Origin: Thraustochytrium sp. TN22
Taxonomy: Eukaryota > Sar > Bigyra > Thraustochytrida > Thraustochytriidae
Direction: 5' to 3'
DNA length: 64,000 nucleotides
Assembly (NCBI GenBank): GCA_013306675.1
Contig: JABLUY010000019.1
Location: 62,001 to 126,000 of the forward strand
Made by a program: the position numbers and the translations under genes. Below are positions 1 to 9,065 of this stretch, piece by piece (position 1 is the first letter of the stretch; every line of letters begins with the position of its first letter). The notes under the pieces are model-generated. The model saw only the letters and a list, made by a program, of their open reading frames with translations. It made no database searches and was not told the DNA's origin.

Positions 1-810
1 GGCGAGTACATCTTCGACCGCGCCACGCGCAACGGCAAGCGCGCGCAGTGCAACCTGGGCGCCAAGAACCACGGCACCGTGCTTCCGGACGCCGACAAGG
101 AGATGGCCCTCGACGCCTTGGCCGGCGCCGGCCTCGGCGCCGCCGGCCAGCGCTGCATGGCGCTCAGCGTCAACATCTTCGTCGGCGAGGCCCAGGAATG
201 GATTCCGGACCTCGTCGAGCGCGCCAAGAAGTTCAAGGTCGGCGCCGGCCACGAGGCCGGCGTCGACATTGGCCCGGTCATCGACCACGCCGCCAAGGAG
301 CGCATTGAGCACCTCATCTCCACCGCCGAGGCCGAGGGCGCCACCATCCTGCTCGACGGCCGCAACCACACGGTTGAGGGCTACGAGGGCGGCAGCTTCG
401 TCGGCCCCACCATCATCTCTGACGTCAAGCCGCACCACACCTGCTACAAGGAGGAGATCTTCGGCCCCGTCATTTGCGTCGTGAAGGTCGACACCCTCGA
501 CGAGGCCATTGCCCTCACCAACTCCAACCCTTACGGCAACGGCTGCTCCATCTTCACCCAGAGCGGCGCCGCTGCCCGCAAGTACCAGCACGAGATTGAC
601 GTCGGCCAGGTCGGCATCAACGCGCCCATCCCCGTGCCTCTGCCCATGTTCTCCTTCACCGGCTCGCGTGCCTCCATCCGCGGCGACCTCAACTTTTACG
701 GCAAGGCCGGCATGCAGTTCATGACCAAGCTCAAGACCGTCACCGCCTCGTGGCCGCAGTCCTCCATGCGCTGGGGCGCCGTCATGCCCGTCATGGACAA
801 CAAGAAGTAA
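1..810 (+). CDS. ALDH6A1: Methylmalonate-semialdehyde dehydrogenase, C-terminal part (5' end outside window)
   Basis: The frame is open from base 1 and ends with TAA at 810, giving the last 269 residues of an aldehyde dehydrogenase. The motif GQRCMALS carries the catalytic cysteine (codon 154-156); a Met after the Cys and the ALS that follow are typical of the CoA-acylating methylmalonate-semialdehyde branch. EEIFGP (around 451) and the NPYGNG stretch are general ALDH signatures. The family converts methylmalonate or malonate semialdehyde to propionyl- or acetyl-CoA in valine and pyrimidine breakdown, normally in mitochondria. The N-terminus, and so any transit peptide, is missing because the window starts inside the gene. 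ATG codons further inside the frame are not starts. Confidence 0.93.
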   Translation, partial: GEYIFDRATRNGKRAQCNLGAKNHGTVLPDADKEMALDALAGAGLGAAGQRCMALSVNIFVGEAQEWIPDLVERAKKFKVGAGHEAGVDIGPVIDHAAKERIEHLISTAEAEGATILLDGRNHTVEGYEGGSFVGPTIISDVKPHHTCYKEEIFGPVICVVKVDTLDEAIALTNSNPYGNGCSIFTQSGAAARKYQHEIDVGQVGINAPIPVPLPMFSFTGSRASIRGDLNFYGKAGMQFMTKLKTVTASWPQSSMRWGAVMPVMDNKK

Positions 811-1508
811 CTTTTTATGTGAGGCTCACTTTTGCACGCCCCAAGATGGGCTTTGCATCCCTTGGTTCGGATGATCGTGGTAACTTCCGTCCATCCGGGT
901 GAACTTGCTCGACCCATGAACAGCTTAGTTAGCACAAGAGAGCTCTAACTTACATGCATGCTGCAAGCGGTTTCTCTCTCCATCGAGAAAGTCCTTGCGA
1001 TGGAAGTCTTCAAGTCTCGGCAAGTCTCGGCAAGTCTCGGCAAGTCTCGGCAAGTCTCGGCTCGTCTTGGCGGCTCGTCTCGGCTCGTCTCGGCAAGTCT
1101 CAGTTGCTGTGGCCATGGCTGTTCTGCTTTTCGAGGTGCGCCCTCGCCGCGGCGTGCGAGGATCCTTCGCCAGAGGCCGCCGGCCTCGAGCCGCAGACAG
1201 GCAGACAGACCTTCGTGCGCGTCCCGCGGCGCGTGGAGCTCGCGGCGCGGGCGGCGGCAGCGCGCGGCGGGCGATTCGCTGCTGTGCCGCGGTCTGCCAG
1301 CCCTCGTCTCGCCGTGGTCGGCGGCAGGCGGCAGGCGGCTCGCATCGTGACGGGTCGGAGCTGAGCCGACGGCGCGGCGGCGGCTGCTGCTGGTGCTGCT
1401 GCTGTTCTTCTTCTTGCAGCTGCTGCAGAAACAGCTGCTCTCCTCGCCGCTCATCTCGCTCTCGCTCATCGTGCGTCGACCCGCGACTCCACCCACCGCG
1501 CTCGGCCC
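811..1508. promoter_or_regulatory. Intergenic region upstream of VPS35 with 10-bp direct repeats
   Basis: There is no convincing gene. From 1011 to 1060 the 10-mer caagtctcgg occurs five times head to tail, followed to about 1100 by variants (ctcgtcttgg, gctcgtctcg). The 10-bp period matches one helical turn. From 1380 to 1450 the strand is rich in CTG/CTTCTT trinucleotides. It probably holds the ALDH terminator and the VPS35 promoter and 5' UTR. Confidence 0.5.
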
Positions 1509-4382
1509 ATGGCGGCGCCGGCAGGACGTGGGCGTGGGGGCGCACGAGGACGGCGCGGCGGCGCAGCTGGCGGCGGCGGCATGCAGCGGTACCCGAGCAT
1601 GGACCAGCAGGACGAGATGGCGCGGCGGCTGCGGGACGCGATGCGTGAGGTGGAGGAGAACGCCTTTCACATGAACCGCGCGATTGACGCCAATAATCTG
1701 GACGACGCGCTCAAGTTTGCGCAGAACATGCTGCGCGAGCTGCGTGCCGGCTCGCTGTCGCCGCGGTCGTACTACGAGCTTTGGATGAAGACCTTCGACT
1801 ACCTGCGGCAGCTGCACGCCTTCTTCCTAGACGTGAACAGCAAGGGCACGCCCATGGAGGAGCTGTACCGACGCGTGCAGGCGTCCAACTTCATCATCCC
1901 GCGGCTGTACCTGATGATCACGACCGGGTCGGCCTTTCTCATCTCGCAGGAGGCCTCGTCGCAGGAGATCCTCACGGACCTGATTGAGATGTCCAAGGGT
2001 GTGCAGCACCCGCTGCGCGGCCTCTTTCTGCGCAACTACCTGCTCAAGATGACGCAGGACAAGCTCTCGCCGGAGTTCGCCGTCACGACGGAGTTCGCCG
2101 TGTCCTTTGTGCTGCAGAACTTTGGCGAGATGAACCGCCTCTGGGTGCGCATGCAGCACCAGGGCAACCCCAAGACGCGCGCGCGCCGCGAGAAGGAGCG
2201 CCAGGACCTCAAGGTGCTCATCTCCTTCAACCTCGTGCGCCTCTCGGAGTTCGAGGGCATGACCATCGAGCTGTACCAGAGCATGGTGCTTGGCCAGGTC
2301 CTCGACCTCGTCACCAACTGCCGCGACACCATCGCACAGCAGTACCTGCTGGATGTCCTCGTGCAGGTCTTCCCGGCGCGCTACCACCTGGCCACGCTAG
2401 AGACGCTCTTCAACTGCTTCGGCGACCTCGAGGCTTCTGTGGACCTCAAGTCGGTGCTTGAGAGTCTCATGGACCGCATCAAGTACTTTGGCGAGGAGGG
2501 CGAGGAGGAGGACGACGATGGCGGGGAGACCGAGGCCGCGGCCCCGACGCCCGAGGCAGCCAAGGTTGACGTGGCTGACGGGGCCAACGGGGATGCCGAG
2601 GCCGACGCCGAGGCCGAGGCCGACGCCGCCGGCGACGGCGACGGCGAGGGCGCCGCCGATGCCAGTGCGGAGGCGGAGGCGGAGGCGGACACCGACGCGG
2701 CGTCCCCCAAGGCCGCCCCAAAGGAGGCGCCGCAGCCACCAGTAGCACAGGCACAAGACGCCCTGGTCTCGGACAAGGGGGTGTCTCCGCGCGTGTACGA
2801 GCTCATCAATGGGGTGGTGGCCAAGACGATCGCGGGGCGCCAGGACATGAGCGCCGAGTCGGTGCTAGACCTGCACGTGTCGATGCTTGACTTCGTGGTG
2901 GCGTGCTACCCGGGCGAGCTTAGCTTCATCAGCAACGTGCTCGGGTTCTGCGCCGACTACCTGGAGAAGAACGCGGAGGCGGCCGCGGCGCAGGACCTGG
3001 ACCCGCTGGTGATGCAGCTGCTGCGCGTGCCGCTCAAGCAGCAGGAACTGAGCTCGCTCGACCTGCTGCGCCTCGAGCACTACCCAAACCTCATGGCGCG
3101 TCTCGCCAAGCCCGAGAGCAAGCGCAAGGTGGCGCACTGGTTCCTGCAGCACGTGCTCGCGGACCCGGAGGTGCGCCTGGACCGGCCCGAAGACGTGACC
3201 ACTTTGCTGAGCTTCATCGCGCCCCTCGTCGCCAACGAGGGCGGCGCGGCGGCCGCGCCACCCAGCGCCGACGCCGCCGGTCACCTCATCGACGTGCCGG
3301 CGGCCTTCGAGGCGCAGCAGCAGGCCGTGGCCAAGTTCCTGCACCGCCTTGACGCGGACGAGCCTGCCGCGCTCTGGGAGATCTTGGGCATCGCCCGCAA
3401 GCAGCTCGCCAAGGGCGGCGTCAGCCGCGTCCGCTTCACGCTTGTGCCCCTCGCTGCGCGATACATGGCCCTCGCGGACCGCTTGGCGCAGCAAAATACC
3501 GCGGCGAACGGCGAGGGCTCCGCCGCAGACGGCGACCAGGCGGACGCCGAGGAGGACGGCGACGACGGCGACGACCTGCTGGGCCTGGGCGGCGGCGCGC
3601 CAAAGGCCGGCGGTGCCGCCGCCGGCGCTGTCAGCCTGCGCAAGGTCTTCCAAACGCTGCACGAGATCGCCTCGGCACTGGGCGCCGTGGTTGAGCTGCA
3701 GCACCAGGCGCTCCGCGTCTTCCTGCAGGCAGCCTTATGCGCCGACAGGGCCCGCGAGCGTGACATCGGCTACGAGCTCATGGTGCAGGCCTTTACGCTG
3801 TACGAGGACATCGCCGACACCAAGGAGCAGCTGCGCACGCTGCCTGTGCTCATCGGCACCGTCATCGAGACGCGCAACTTCGACAAGGATAGCTATGACA
3901 CGCTCGCCACCAAGCTCACGCAGTATGCGGGCCGCTTGCTCAAGAAGCCCGACCAGTGCCGCATGGTGCTCGCCTGCGCGCACGTCTTTTGGCACCCGGA
4001 GCCGCGCCGCGAGGCGCCCGCCGGGGCGGATGCTGGCTCGCCGGCGCCCGGCCAGGACGCCAAGCGTGCGCATGACTGCCTGCAGCGCGCGTTGCGCATC
4101 GCCGACTCCTGCATGACGGCCTCCACCCACGTCGCGCTTTTTGTGCATATTCTCAACCACTTCCTCTACTTTTACGAGGCCGGAATGGACAAGGTCACCG
4201 CGGAGAAGGTATCCAACCTCATCGCGCTCATCAAGCAGAACTTTGCCGAGCTCGACGCAGACTCTGAGGAGAGCGCCGCCGCTCAGTCGCACTTTGCCAA
4301 CACCGTCGCACATGTCAAAGACATCAAGGCCAAGCACCCGGACAAGCACTCTGCGCTCGACCTGGGCACCGCCGCATCTTGA
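1509..4382 (+). CDS. VPS35: Retromer core subunit VPS35
   Basis: A 957-residue protein with an alpha-solenoid layout. PRLYLMITTG at residues 131-140 matches the PRLYLLITVG block by which VPS35 binds VPS26, and the GVQHPLRGLFLRNYLL block follows. VPS35 is the scaffold of retromer, which retrieves cargo from endosomes to the Golgi and plasma membrane. It is about 160 residues longer than the human protein. The excess is an Ala/Glu/Asp-rich insert at about residues 327-415 and a second acidic insert at about 667-705 (EEDGDDGDDLLGLGGG). The first ATG of the frame is used; a Gly/Arg-rich N-terminus precedes the conserved part, and Met25 (MQRYPSMDQQ) is an alternative start. Confidence 0.96.
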   Translation: MAAPAGRGRGGARGRRGGAAGGGGMQRYPSMDQQDEMARRLRDAMREVEENAFHMNRAIDANNLDDALKFAQNMLRELRAGSLSPRSYYELWMKTFDYLRQLHAFFLDVNSKGTPMEELYRRVQASNFIIPRLYLMITTGSAFLISQEASSQEILTDLIEMSKGVQHPLRGLFLRNYLLKMTQDKLSPEFAVTTEFAVSFVLQNFGEMNRLWVRMQHQGNPKTRARREKERQDLKVLISFNLVRLSEFEGMTIELYQSMVLGQVLDLVTNCRDTIAQQYLLDVLVQVFPARYHLATLETLFNCFGDLEASVDLKSVLESLMDRIKYFGEEGEEEDDDGGETEAAAPTPEAAKVDVADGANGDAEADAEAEADAAGDGDGEGAADASAEAEAEADTDAASPKAAPKEAPQPPVAQAQDALVSDKGVSPRVYELINGVVAKTIAGRQDMSAESVLDLHVSMLDFVVACYPGELSFISNVLGFCADYLEKNAEAAAAQDLDPLVMQLLRVPLKQQELSSLDLLRLEHYPNLMARLAKPESKRKVAHWFLQHVLADPEVRLDRPEDVTTLLSFIAPLVANEGGAAAAPPSADAAGHLIDVPAAFEAQQQAVAKFLHRLDADEPAALWEILGIARKQLAKGGVSRVRFTLVPLAARYMALADRLAQQNTAANGEGSAADGDQADAEEDGDDGDDLLGLGGGAPKAGGAAAGAVSLRKVFQTLHEIASALGAVVELQHQALRVFLQAALCADRARERDIGYELMVQAFTLYEDIADTKEQLRTLPVLIGTVIETRNFDKDSYDTLATKLTQYAGRLLKKPDQCRMVLACAHVFWHPEPRREAPAGADAGSPAPGQDAKRAHDCLQRALRIADSCMTASTHVALFVHILNHFLYFYEAGMDKVTAEKVSNLIALIKQNFAELDADSEESAAAQSHFANTVAHVKDIKAKHPDKHSALDLGTAAS

Positions 4383-4801
4383 CCTCTGATTGCCAAACAA
4401 CAACAACATGCAAATTGGCACACTTTCTGCTTTTCAAAGAAAAGAACTGTTTGTCTACCACACCGTTTTTGCAGTCTTGCCTTTCGTCTCCTTTGGCCTC
4501 AACAAGACAAGATACGTTTGCTTGCTTCTTTACTGTTAGTCTAGCAATGCCGACACTGCCGTTGCCTGGTTTTCCTTCGCCTCCACGTGACAAGACAATC
4601 TTGCCAACTCGTTGCTTCCTTTCCCTGCAAGACATAGCAATCCTCATTTCCTCGCATTCCAACATGTTTCTTCGCGTTCGTCTCGCTTTCGTCTCACCTT
4701 CGTCTCGCGCTTTCCTTTCGGCTCGGCGACGTCCTTCCAAAAGAGGGTACATGCCACATCACAGACACACGGACGGGCGGCGCCTGGGGCGAAATGAGGC
4801 G
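4383..4801. other. Convergent intergenic region between VPS35 and the RING-LON gene
   Basis: The 419 bp are clearly more AT-rich than the flanking coding DNA. They hold repeated cttcgtctcgctttcgtctc-like pyrimidine stretches around 4670-4720. Frames here lack family features. It most likely contains the two 3' UTRs and polyadenylation regions. Confidence 0.5.
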
Positions 4802-6085
4802 TCAGCGTGCCCGAGAGCTTGCCTCCGCGCCCATGCCGGGAACCATGGAACCGCCCGTGGCAAGCAGGCCGTTCTCGTGCAGGAGCTTGTGCGTGAGAGC
4901 GCCGATCATGATGAGCCACGAGTAGCGAAAGGCGGTCCGCGTGAGCGCCGCGCCGGTGAGCAAGACGCTCGTGACGATCGTGCTGCCAAAGTAGGGCTGC
5001 ATGTTAGCAATGCCAGCCTTGAGAGCCGCCCGCACGATGACAAGGCGCTGCTCCGAGGTCACGGCCGCAAGCATCTCGCTGCGGATGCTGGGCGCGAGCT
5101 GCGGGATGGGCCGGTTTCCTGCCGGGTTGAGCATGGCGGCGATCCAGATCGCGCGCTCGCCCGGGCGCGATCGCGGCGGCAAGGCGCCAAGCTCGCGCGA
5201 GAAGCGCAGCAAGGTCGGCTGGTACCTGGCAAAGCCCGGCTGCGCGAGCGTCGCCTCCCACTCCTCATACAGTGCCGAGACCTCGTCCGCGAGCTCGGCC
5301 AGGGGCGCCGGCAGCGCGCCGGCGACCTCCTGCAGGTCAGCGTCCGGGTTGACGATGTTAACTCTTGCAGTAAAGTAGCCGTCCGTCGGCTCGCTCTCGA
5401 CAATGTGGAAGACGCGCAGGCCGACGACCTGCAGCAAGAAGCGACCGCCGGGCAGCTCCTCGCACTCCACAATCTCCACCTCCGTCCCAAAGGCGGCGCG
5501 GTGCGGGCCGTGAATATTAGGCACGATGCCGAAGCGCCGGTTGCCCTGCAGGCAGCGCTGCGTCATGAGCCGGTAGCGTGGCTCGAAGATGTGGAGCTGT
5601 AGGCGCTGCCGCGGCAAGAGCGCGCACAGCACAAAGCATGGCAAACGCGTGACCTCGGGCGCGGTCGCTTCGCGGCGCGCGGCGGCCGCCTTGCGCTCCT
5701 CCTCGAGCTCGGCGCTGCGAGCGCGCGAGGCCTCGGGGAAGAGCGCCTGCAGCGCGCGGTTCAAGTCCGTGGCCACGGGCAACGGGCCGGACGAGACCGG
5801 CAGGCAGGCGCGGCACACCGGGCACTTGGCCTGGTGGTCCAGCGCCTGCTGCAGGCACGGCCTGCAGAACGAGTGCCCGCACGTCGTGGTCGACGGCTCG
5901 CACAGCAGATTGTAGCACAGCGCGCACTCGAAGTCCTCCGCGTCCGCCCCCGCCGCGCCCTCCGCGCTGGCGCCCGCAGCGAGCCCAGCAGCCTCTGCAG
6001 CATCGGCGCCTGCCAGCGCCGCGTCGGCCTCCTCGCGCTCGCGCTCGCGCTCGCGCTCGCGCTCGCGCTCCTCCGGCGGCGCCAT
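4802..6085 (-). CDS. RING finger-LON domain E3 ubiquitin ligase with C-terminal membrane segment
   Basis: A 427-residue protein. A C3HC4 RING lies at residues 54-91 (CALC, CGHSFCRPC, CPVC), so it is a likely E2-binding ubiquitin ligase. A LON substrate-binding-type domain spans about 147-345; its LHIFEPRYRLM block is a family hallmark. This order resembles the LONRF group, but the TPR repeats of animal LONRFs are absent. Residues about 375-402 are hydrophobic enough to form one or two membrane passes, which is not usual for the family. The N-terminus is an Arg-Glu run coded by a gctcgc microsatellite (6030-6070). The start is the ATG directly before MAPPEERERE; upstream frame is GC-rich promoter. 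It is divergent from the GAF gene. Confidence 0.85.
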   Translation of the reverse strand: MAPPEEREREREREREREEADAALAGADAAEAAGLAAGASAEGAAGADAEDFECALCYNLLCEPSTTTCGHSFCRPCLQQALDHQAKCPVCRACLPVSSGPLPVATDLNRALQALFPEASRARSAELEEERKAAAARREATAPEVTRLPCFVLCALLPRQRLQLHIFEPRYRLMTQRCLQGNRRFGIVPNIHGPHRAAFGTEVEIVECEELPGGRFLLQVVGLRVFHIVESEPTDGYFTARVNIVNPDADLQEVAGALPAPLAELADEVSALYEEWEATLAQPGFARYQPTLLRFSRELGALPPRSRPGERAIWIAAMLNPAGNRPIPQLAPSIRSEMLAAVTSEQRLVIVRAALKAGIANMQPYFGSTIVTSVLLTGAALTRTAFRYSWLIMIGALTHKLLHENGLLATGGSMVPGMGAEASSRAR

Positions 6086-6494
6086 GCTCGCCCGCCCGCC
6101 CGCCCGCCCGCCCGCCCGCCGCCCCGCGCGCGCGGCGACGGAGATTGATCGCGGTCTGCGTCTGCATGCGCGCCGGGCCTCGCCGCGGCGCGCGCAACGC
6201 GCGCCGCGGCGTGCGCAACGCAGGGATCCGTTCGCGTGCACGCGCTGCGCCGGCATGGTGGCTTGGCTCGGACCGGGCGCAGAGAAAACGCGAGCGAAGA
6301 CTCGGCGACGGCGACGGCGGCGGCGGCGCGCGAGAGAGAGAGAGAGAGAGAGAGAGCGGCAAAAGAGAGAGGGAGCAGGCAGCCTTGTCCGCGCGCGGCG
6401 AGGAGGCCGAGCGGCGCTGCAGCAGAGCAGCAGGCTCGCGCGCGGTCGCGGCCGCCGCGTGTTGCGGCGCATCTCGCGATCTCGGTACGATAAG
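6086..6494. promoter_or_regulatory. Bidirectional promoter between RING-LON and GAF genes
   Basis: The 409 bp between two divergent start codons contain a cgcccgcccg run just upstream of the RING-LON ATG, a gcgccgcggcg(t)gcgcaacgc direct repeat around 6178-6222, and a (GA)n tract at about 6331-6357. No TATA box is obvious. Confidence 0.5.
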
Positions 6495-8504
6495 ATGATG
6501 GCCATGTCGCCGGAGCAGCAGGCCAGGGCGCGCGCGCCGCCGGCGGGCAGGTTCGAGCAGGCCAAGGCGGCGCGCGCGGCGATGCCCGGGCCGCCCGGGC
6601 CGCGGCCTGGCCAGCTGCAGAGGGCCGGGAGTATCAACCTGGCGGCCTTCGAGACGCTGCTGGAGCAGCACAAGGTGGACACGGGCGAAACTTCGGTCAA
6701 GGAGGCGTACCAGCACTTTAAGCGGCTGGAGAGTCAGCGGCAGCGCAAGGCACTCGACGCGAGCCCCGCCGTGGTGCTGGCGCTCATGCGGGACCAGTTG
6801 CAGCTCGCGCAGCTGCGGCGCGGAGACTCCTTCCGCGGCGCGTCGACACGGTCTCTGGTCCCGCCGCCGCCGTCGCGCAGCGGATCCTCCACCACGCTCG
6901 GCCCGGCCACTCTGGAGCGCACGCCGTCCACCTCCTCCATAATGCGCGTGAGTCTCGAGGCGCCGCCGCGGCCGAACCGCCAGGACTCCGAGTCGCGGCT
7001 TGTCATGGAGCAGGACGTGCGCGCGGGCCTGGATCGCGCGCAGCAGCTCATGAGCGGGCTCGGAGCGGGAGCAGGAGCAGGAGGGAGGCCGCAGGTGCGT
7101 GGCGTGCGTAAGGAGCTGCCGCCGCCGCCGCAGCTGCCGCCTCAGGAACGGCCACCGCCGCTCTCGCAGCAGCAGCTCCAGCAACAGGACGGGGCGCGGC
7201 CGGGCCTCTCGCGGCGGCACTCGGAGTCCAGCGCTGTGATGCGCCAGCGCGCGCCGCCCGGGGCCATGCCGGAGCGTCACTCGATGAGCCACTCCCCTAT
7301 TCGTAACAAGCCGCCACCGCCGCAAGCACCGCCTCCTGCGCTGCGCCATCGCGCCAACACAGAGCCCGCGCTGATGCCACTTGCACGCAGCCCATCCATG
7401 CCAAGATCAGCCGCAGGCGCTTTCGTCAAGCCGCCCCCGCCAACATTTGACGCGCCGCGGGCCGCGCCGCCAGCGCGCGTCGACGACGTCGACGACGAGG
7501 CGTCCGAGGGCGGCCTGCTCGAGGTGGACTTGAAGCCCCAGCGGGAGACGAAACTGCAAGAGGCGGCGCCGTCGCCGGCGCCGGCCGGCAGCGGCGCAGA
7601 GCGTGAGCTCTTCAAGCTGCGCGAGAAGTTGACTGCGCTGGAGAATCAAGTGGTGCGCGAGAAGAACGAGAAGGACCGCTTGCGCGAGCATCTGCTCCAG
7701 GCGCAGCGAGACCTGCACATCTCCGAGACGAATCTGAAGGAGACCGAGGGCACGCTGACGGCGGTCCGGAACCGGGTGGCGGCCAACGAAAAGACCATCG
7801 CGGAGCAAAAGGACAAGCTCAAGGAGGCGCAGCTCGAGCACAAGACGGGCGCGCGTAAGTCGCGGCAGCGCTTTGACGCGGCCGTCGACTTTATGAAGGG
7901 CATGCTTGTGGACGCCAGGTTCGAGACGCAGGTCCAGACGCTCAAGTCGCGCCTGCGGATGATCATCGGTGCGGAGCGCACCGAGATCTACATTGTCGAC
8001 CGCCGCGCCGAGGAGCTCATTGCGTACCGCGAGCGCACGGGGGCCCGCCGCCCGCTGCCAAACGGCTCAAACTTGTGGACGGGCCGCTTCCCCATGGACG
8101 CCGGCATCGTGGGCAGTGTCATCCTGGAGAAGACCATGCAAGTCGTGCAGGACGTGGAGAAGGACGTGCGCTTCGACGCCCTCGTGGACGGTATCGGTTC
8201 CAATGGCGTGCGCTCGCTCGTCGTGTACCCGATCCTCCTGCGCCAGGAGGTCATGGCGGCGGTCGTGGCGGTCAACAAGCTGGCGGCCAACGGCCGTATC
8301 GCTGGCGACCCGTTCACAACGCAGGACATTAGCGCGGTGCAGGATTTTGCCACGCTTACGTCGCTGGTTTTTCTGCAGCAGCAGATTCGCACAACGCGAT
8401 CAGCTAGCTCCAAGTCGCTCTTGGACCAGGACCTCTCGGATGCCGAGGAGCAGAGCGACGATGATGCGAGTGGCGACGATGAGGCCGGCCGCCGGCATAA
8501 GTAA
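6495..8504 (+). CDS. Proline-rich, coiled-coil protein with C-terminal GAF domain
   Basis: A 669-residue protein. Residues 1-350 are Pro/Ser/Arg-rich and disordered, with polyproline runs. A coiled coil follows at about 365-460 and a GAF domain at about 474-632. The GAF contains VNK (residues 593-595) followed by FTTQD, resembling the NK...F...D signature of GAF domains that bind cyclic nucleotides in phosphodiesterases and adenylyl cyclases. No catalytic domain follows; the tail is acidic (SDAEEQSDDDASGDDE). It may sense cAMP or cGMP and signal through its coiled coil, but ligand binding is inference. The start is the first ATG of MMAMSPEQQ; the upstream frame is promoter microsatellite. Confidence 0.8.
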   Translation: MMAMSPEQQARARAPPAGRFEQAKAARAAMPGPPGPRPGQLQRAGSINLAAFETLLEQHKVDTGETSVKEAYQHFKRLESQRQRKALDASPAVVLALMRDQLQLAQLRRGDSFRGASTRSLVPPPPSRSGSSTTLGPATLERTPSTSSIMRVSLEAPPRPNRQDSESRLVMEQDVRAGLDRAQQLMSGLGAGAGAGGRPQVRGVRKELPPPPQLPPQERPPPLSQQQLQQQDGARPGLSRRHSESSAVMRQRAPPGAMPERHSMSHSPIRNKPPPPQAPPPALRHRANTEPALMPLARSPSMPRSAAGAFVKPPPPTFDAPRAAPPARVDDVDDEASEGGLLEVDLKPQRETKLQEAAPSPAPAGSGAERELFKLREKLTALENQVVREKNEKDRLREHLLQAQRDLHISETNLKETEGTLTAVRNRVAANEKTIAEQKDKLKEAQLEHKTGARKSRQRFDAAVDFMKGMLVDARFETQVQTLKSRLRMIIGAERTEIYIVDRRAEELIAYRERTGARRPLPNGSNLWTGRFPMDAGIVGSVILEKTMQVVQDVEKDVRFDALVDGIGSNGVRSLVVYPILLRQEVMAAVVAVNKLAANGRIAGDPFTTQDISAVQDFATLTSLVFLQQQIRTTRSASSKSLLDQDLSDAEEQSDDDASGDDEAGRRHK

Positions 8505-9022
8505 ACTTGTTTTGGATGATGAGAAGCTCAACGACAAAGGGGAGCTAAACTTGACTCCACGTTCGGACGTCAACCCTGTTTGGCAGTACACTGCAATTTG
8601 GGCCTCGACGGGCCTGGCGCGGCCAAATTCGTGCAGACGTGTCGTCCAGTACCCGCGTGCCTACACGTTGCTTGCCACCGTCTCGAGGGCCCCTGCCAGC
8701 CAGGTCCGCCGGCACGGCCGCGCGTGACGGGAGTATCTTGTGATCTTTCTTTCATGTCGAAGAAGTTTTATCAAGGGTTGAACTGCGGCGGCGCAGGGTC
8801 TCGGAGCCTTTTGGACGTGCCGCCACATGTGTCAACCGCCACACCATCGGCGAACGATTTGCCTCATTCTAACTAAGAGTCAGATGGAGGCATAAGGTGG
8901 CCGAGCCGGCGGCATCAGCTGGCCGAGCCGGCGGCATCAATTGGCCGAGCCGGCAGCATCCGTTGGGCCGAGTCAACAGCGCCGGCAGCATCAGTTGGGC
9001 CGAGCCAACAGGGCCGGCAGCA
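8505..9022. other. Convergent intergenic region between GAF gene and UXS
   Basis: No gene is seen. The left part (8505-8890) is unremarkable 3' flanking DNA. The right end is occupied by a minisatellite that runs into the UXS coding end (listed separately). Confidence 0.4.
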
Positions 9023-9065
9023 TCAATTGGTCGAGCCAGCAGCATCGGTCGCCGAGCCGGCAGCC
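8898..9065. repeat. Minisatellite with ggccgagccggcggcatc core
   Basis: Seven imperfect tandem copies of a 21-32 bp unit with the core gccgagccggcagcatcarttg. The UXS stop codon (TGA, 9023-9025) lies inside the array, so the last residues of that protein are encoded by repeat units. Confidence 0.8.

Noticed and set aside
4379-5602. A 407-residue plus-strand open frame after VPS35
   Set aside because: It is antisense to the RING-LON gene and contains no family motif.
5517-7349. A 610-residue minus-strand open frame across the RING-LON/GAF promoter
   Set aside because: It is the shadow of two real genes in a high-GC region; it has no domain and crosses both start codons.
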